DNA from: Actinocorallia populi
Lineage (GTDB): Bacteria > Actinomycetota > Actinomycetes > Streptosporangiales > Streptosporangiaceae
Direction of reading: 5' to 3'
DNA length: 64,000 nucleotides
Assembly (NCBI RefSeq): GCF_002995495.1
Contig: NZ_PVZV01000003.1
Location: 372,001 to 436,000 of the forward strand
Made by a program: the position numbers and the translations under genes. Position 1 is the first letter of the stretch, and the number at the start of each line of letters is the position of its first letter. Of the stretch, positions 60,899-64,000 are shown one piece after another. A model generated the notes under the pieces. It saw only the letters and a list, made by a program, of their open reading frames with translations. It was not told the DNA's origin and searched no databases.

Positions 60899-61645
60899 GT
60901 GATCGAGCTTTCGGAGACCGAGCAGGTCCGCGACTGGTTCCGCCCGGAGGTGCCCGGACCGCTGATCGGCCCGCACGTGCTGCGGACGGGACACGGCCGG
61001 ATCCTGGTGGACGACCCGGTCGAGCCGGGGACGGTGCTGGCCGAGACCGGGGGCGGCAACTACGACCTGAGCGGCGACCCGGCCGGGCTCGGCCGGGCCG
61101 TGCTGCCGCACGGCTTCTACCGGACCGACGAGGACTTCGCGCCGCTGCTCGCCGAACGGTCCGGCCCGCTGTACCGCTGGCCCCGCGTCATCTACGAGCT
61201 GGACCGCGCGCCCCGTCCGGTGCCGACGGTCGCCGCCGAGCTGCGCGTCCTGACGCTCGGCGACGTGCCCGCGCTGGCGGGTCTCTCCCCGGAGCTGCAG
61301 TGGATCACCGAGACGTGGGGCGGGCACGCGGGCGCCGCCGCCTCCGGGCTGGCCGTGGGCGCCTTCGTCGGCGGCAGGCTGGTCTCGGTCGCCGTCCCCT
61401 TCTACCTCGGCGACCGGTACGAGGACCTCGGCGTCGTCACCGAGGACGGCCACCGGGGGCGCGGCCTGTCGGCCGCCTGCGCCGCCCGGGTCGCCGAGGG
61501 CGTCCTGAGCCGGGGTCGGCGGCCGTCCTGGTCGACCTCCCCCGACAACCAGGGCAGCCGCAGGGTCGCCGCCAAGCTCGGCTTCCGCTTCGTCCGCGAG
61601 GACCAGCTGTACGTGACGGGCTACCCGCCGCCGCCCGGCGCCTAG
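60899..61645 (+). CDS. GNAT-family N-acetyltransferase
   Basis: 248 residues from GTG 60899. The acetyl-CoA binding motif is DLGVVTEDGHRGRGLSAACA, followed by SPDNQGSRRVAAKLGF, both typical of the GNAT fold. The N-terminal 110 residues form an extra domain that resembles FR47-like enzymes. Acceptor unknown. It diverges from DUF2277 and converges with the PP2C gene. Confidence 0.85.
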   Translation: MIELSETEQVRDWFRPEVPGPLIGPHVLRTGHGRILVDDPVEPGTVLAETGGGNYDLSGDPAGLGRAVLPHGFYRTDEDFAPLLAERSGPLYRWPRVIYELDRAPRPVPTVAAELRVLTLGDVPALAGLSPELQWITETWGGHAGAAASGLAVGAFVGGRLVSVAVPFYLGDRYEDLGVVTEDGHRGRGLSAACAARVAEGVLSRGRRPSWSTSPDNQGSRRVAAKLGFRFVREDQLYVTGYPPPPGA

Positions 61646-61679
61646 CGGCCTCCTCCAGGGCAGGCCGCGGGTGCGGGCC

Positions 61680-62399
61680 TCAGAAGACGCACAGAGCCGC
61701 GGTGGCGTCGTCGTGGCGCTTGTGGCGCGGCCAGCGCCGGCAGTGCGGATCGGCGTCCTCGGTCTCGCGGGTGCGGCGGATGAGCGCTCCGGGGCCCTCG
61801 CCGCCGAGCACGCCCATGAGGTCCTGCCAGCCCAGCAGCCGGAACCGCTCGGCCAGCCGGGCCGCGCCGTCGGTGAGCAGCGCCGCCCGGTGCAGCGCCC
61901 CCGCCGGACGCGCCCCGGTGAGGGCGTGGGACGCGGCCCTGAGGTCGGCCGCGGCGTACGTCCGCGCGTTGGGCACCGAGACGACCTCCAGGCTGTCCCC
62001 GGAGTCCAGCAGCAGCGTCGAGTCCGCCAGCACCAGGTGCTCCACCGTGCCGCCTCCCTCGCGCAGCGCCACCACCGTCGCCGCGGGGGTGGCCGGATGG
62101 CCCAGGTCGCAGGTGCGGACGTGCCGCGCGGCCACCGAGTCGATCGCCCGCGCCAGCAGCGGGCGCAGCCCCTCTCCCCGGTCCTCCGGCCTGCCCGGCG
62201 GGCTCTCCAGGAGCCGGGTGAGCAGTTCCAGGCCGAGGGTGCGCGCGTACCAGGCGGTACCGTGTCGGCAGCCCAGGTCCGTGCCCGGCGGCAGGCTGCA
62301 GCCGTCGAGCACCACCACCGCGCCCGCCGCGGCGGCCACGAAATCCTCGTTCGGCCAGTCCCGCCCCGGGACCGCCTCCGTCGCCCAGCTCACCCGCAT
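61680..62399 (-). CDS. PP2C-family serine/threonine phosphatase-like protein
   Basis: 239 residues. Metal-binding acidic residues are present: NEDFV near the N-terminus, VVVLDGCS, ALLTDGAARLAERF and HDDATAALCVF at the end, so this is probably an active Mn/Mg phosphatase, unlike the fusion at 38839. The chain is a little short for PPM enzymes and lacks extra domains. ATG 62399. It diverges from the PLDc_N gene. Substrate unknown. Confidence 0.85.
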   Translation of the reverse strand: MRVSWATEAVPGRDWPNEDFVAAAAGAVVVLDGCSLPPGTDLGCRHGTAWYARTLGLELLTRLLESPPGRPEDRGEGLRPLLARAIDSVAARHVRTCDLGHPATPAATVVALREGGGTVEHLVLADSTLLLDSGDSLEVVSVPNARTYAAADLRAASHALTGARPAGALHRAALLTDGAARLAERFRLLGWQDLMGVLGGEGPGALIRRTRETEDADPHCRRWPRHKRHDDATAALCVF

Positions 62400-62487
62400 G
62401 CCCCTCGCCTCCTGCTGGAAGAGACGCTGTTTCCAGTGCCGGAGTTCGACTACCGTTTTCCTCTCAGCTTCATGGAAAGGTCCGACC

Positions 62488-62817
62488 GTGCCGATTCTCT
62501 TCGGAGGCTTCAGCCTGCTCCTGGTAGCACTGTGGATCTACTGCATCTTCGATGTGGTGACCACCGACGCCCAGGACTGCCGGAACCTCCCGAAACCGCT
62601 CTGGCTGCTCATCGTCCTGGTGCTGCCCGACCTCGGCTCGATCGTCTGGCTCATCGCGGGGCGCCCGCGCGTCGTCGCGCTCCGGGACCGGCCCCGGCCG
62701 GCCGCTCCGACGCCGCCCGACGACGACGAGGACTTCCTGCGCGGCCTGCGCGAGAAGGTCGAGGAGCAGCGGCGCAAGGCGCGCGAGCAGCAGGACCGCG
62801 CCGACGAGCAGGAGTGA
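62488..62817 (+). CDS. PLDc_N-domain small membrane protein
   Basis: 109 residues starting at GTG 62488. Two membrane helices (about 3-23 and 40-57) enclose FDVVTTDAQDCRNLPKPLW, the PLDc_N pattern also seen in SdpI-like and cardiolipin-synthase N-termini. The tail after residue 60 is charged and coiled-coil-like (EEQRRKAREQQDRADEQ). No catalytic phospholipase domain is attached. Function unknown. Confidence 0.85.
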   Translation: MPILFGGFSLLLVALWIYCIFDVVTTDAQDCRNLPKPLWLLIVLVLPDLGSIVWLIAGRPRVVALRDRPRPAAPTPPDDDEDFLRGLREKVEEQRRKAREQQDRADEQE

Positions 62818-62981
62818 CCTTCGCGGCAGATGTTCCTCCATCACACCCTTTGTCCGGAAGTCACTGACTTATTCGACGAGAGGTGTGATGTTTCCTGTGA
62901 AGTCGGTGGTTCACGGGATGCCGACTGCGTAAGGTGGGACGTCCACAGGATCTTCCCCTCCGCACCAGCGAGGAATCCGCC

Positions 62982-63788
62982 ATGGCCGACGAGCACGCCC
63001 CGCCCGGCATCGACGTCAACACGCCGAGCTTCGCCAGGGTCTACGACTACTTCCTCGGGGGCAAGGACAACTTCGCCTCCGACCGCGAGGTCGCCGACCT
63101 GGTGATGCAGTTCGTGCCCGAGGCGCCCGTCGTGGCGCAGGGCAACCGGGTCGCCATCGAAAGGGCCGTGCGCCACCTGGCGGGCCTGGGCGTCACCCAG
63201 TTCGTCGACATCGGCTCCGGGCTCCCGACCTCCAGCAACGTGCACCAGTACGCCACGGAGGCCCACCCCGACGCGAAGGTCGTCTACGTCGACAACGACC
63301 CCATCGTGCTGGCGCACGGGCGGGCGCTGCTCACCGAGGACGGGGTCGCCTCGTTCATCCAGGGCGACCTGTACGAGCCGGAGAAGATCTTCACCGACCC
63401 GCGCCTCACCTCGCTCATCGACCTGAGCCGCCCGGTCGGGCTGATCCTCGCCGCGATCATCCACCACGTGCCCGACGATCAGGACCCGCGCGGCACCGTC
63501 ATGCGCCTGCACGAGTTCCTGGCGCCCGGCAGCCACATCATGCTGACGCACCTGCACGACTCGGGCGACGACCCGCGCGTGGAGGAGGCCAAGAAGGTGC
63601 TCCAGACCGGCCTCGGCGGCTCCTACTTCCGCGGCGCGGAGCAGATCCTGTCCTTCATGGACGGGCTGACCGTCCTGGAGCCCGGCGTCACCCACTGCAC
63701 CGCCTGGCGCCCCGACGGCCCGGCGGGCGACCTGGAGCACCCCCTGCACACCCAGATGGCCGCGGTCCTCGGCCGCAAGGACGCCTAA
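62982..63788 (+). CDS. DUF574-type SAM-dependent methyltransferase
   Basis: 268 residues. IDVNTPSFARVYDYFLGGKDNF at the N-terminus, FVDIGSGLPTSSNVHQYA (SAM site) and VVYVDNDPIVLAHGRALL are the hallmarks of this actinomycete-specific methyltransferase family (PF04672). Actinomycete genomes carry many copies; the substrates are mostly unknown. ATG 62982 follows GAGGAATCC. The stop overlaps that of the convergent DUF5666-like gene. Confidence 0.93.
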   Translation: MADEHAPPGIDVNTPSFARVYDYFLGGKDNFASDREVADLVMQFVPEAPVVAQGNRVAIERAVRHLAGLGVTQFVDIGSGLPTSSNVHQYATEAHPDAKVVYVDNDPIVLAHGRALLTEDGVASFIQGDLYEPEKIFTDPRLTSLIDLSRPVGLILAAIIHHVPDDQDPRGTVMRLHEFLAPGSHIMLTHLHDSGDDPRVEEAKKVLQTGLGGSYFRGAEQILSFMDGLTVLEPGVTHCTAWRPDGPAGDLEHPLHTQMAAVLGRKDA

Positions 63789-64000
63789 CGCGCGGGCGTC
63801 ACGGTGATCTGGTCGCCCCGCACGGTCACCGCGGCACCCGGCTCGATGTCCTTGACCGTGCCCTCCCGGGTGGTGGTCACCCGTGTCCCGTCGCCGACCT
63901 TCACCTCGACGGTCCGCCCGTCGGAGGTCTTCACCTCGATGGTCGCACCGGCGACCTTGCTGACGGTGCCCGTCGTCGCCTCTCCGCCACCGGGGAAACG
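63785..64000 (-). CDS. DUF5666-like protein, C-terminal 71 residues, cut by window edge
   Basis: The reverse strand is open from the window end to a TAG at 63785. The 71 residues read as two repeats of short beta strands (GTVSKVAGATIEVKTSDGRT and VKVGDGTRVTTTREG, then VTVRGDQITVTPAR), the OB-like pattern of DUF5666 domains found in exported actinobacterial proteins. The upstream part, likely with a membrane anchor, lies outside the window. Confidence 0.75.
   Translation of the reverse strand, partial: RFPGGGEATTGTVSKVAGATIEVKTSDGRTVEVKVGDGTRVTTTREGTVKDIEPGAAVTVRGDQITVTPAR

Overview
The window is very GC-rich (roughly 70% or more by eye) actinomycete DNA. DUF397/HTH pairs, a DUF574 methyltransferase, a TIGR03084 (mycothiol-type) protein, F420/LLM oxidoreductases, an Rv1683-like lipase/acyl-CoA synthetase fusion and tRNAs without an encoded CCA end all fit a filamentous actinomycete. 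Streptosporangiales/Thermomonosporaceae (Actinomadura-like) is my best guess. It looks chromosomal: I see no integrase, transposase, phage structural gene or CRISPR array.

Layout. 1-621 is the start of a pabB gene cut by the window edge. 752-1002 is a Gly-Cys-Val tRNA array, and an identical Gly-Cys-Val set plus a further Gly lies at 22965-23353. Between them are an RND exporter with its TetR repressor and a near-perfect operator, an MFS exporter with a MarR regulator, an SDR, peptide deformylase, an SdpI-like protein, a PPOX-type enzyme, a metallo-hydrolase, a coupled pentapeptide-repeat protein/MFS exporter pair, and a lipid-ester group (Rv1683-like fusion, DAGAT-like acyltransferase, HSL hydrolase). 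Five intergenic spacers between 1.4 and 14.4 kb carry tandem-repeat islands, each with its own unit (15, ~20, 26-27, 66-67 nt or irregular) and several with hairpins. None occurs in the remaining 49 kb.

23.4-34.5 kb holds membrane proteins (AI-2E type, DUF1269, a K+ channel), a PucR regulator, an orphan histidine kinase that appears to start at CTG, an ECF sigma factor with a membrane partner, and a reductive pyrimidine-degradation cluster (beta-ureidopropionase, dihydropyrimidinase, LLM oxidoreductase). 34.5-41.1 kb is a signalling/accessory block: a DUF397/HTH pair, then two overlapping STAND ATPase genes. The second STAND protein carries a GAF-like region and a PP2C domain whose metal ligands are mostly lost. 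A methyltransferase and a P450 follow.

43.2-47.3 kb is a divergent locus with a DivIVA-like coiled-coil protein, a small membrane protein, a 669-residue multidomain protein and a Swt1-HEPN-like membrane protein. 50.5-55.2 kb is a tightly overlapping four-gene operon with a Cas4/RecB-like Fe-S nuclease and an SF1B (Upf1/Dna2-like) helicase encoded as separate subunits beside two unrecognised proteins. This is the best candidate here for an undescribed nucleic-acid processing or defence system. 55.2-58.8 kb is a cobalamin-riboswitch-controlled uptake and salvage operon (btuFCD-cbiZ). The last 5 kb holds ordinary small genes and ends in a truncated DUF5666-like gene.

All family calls come from reading motifs. 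No database search was possible.
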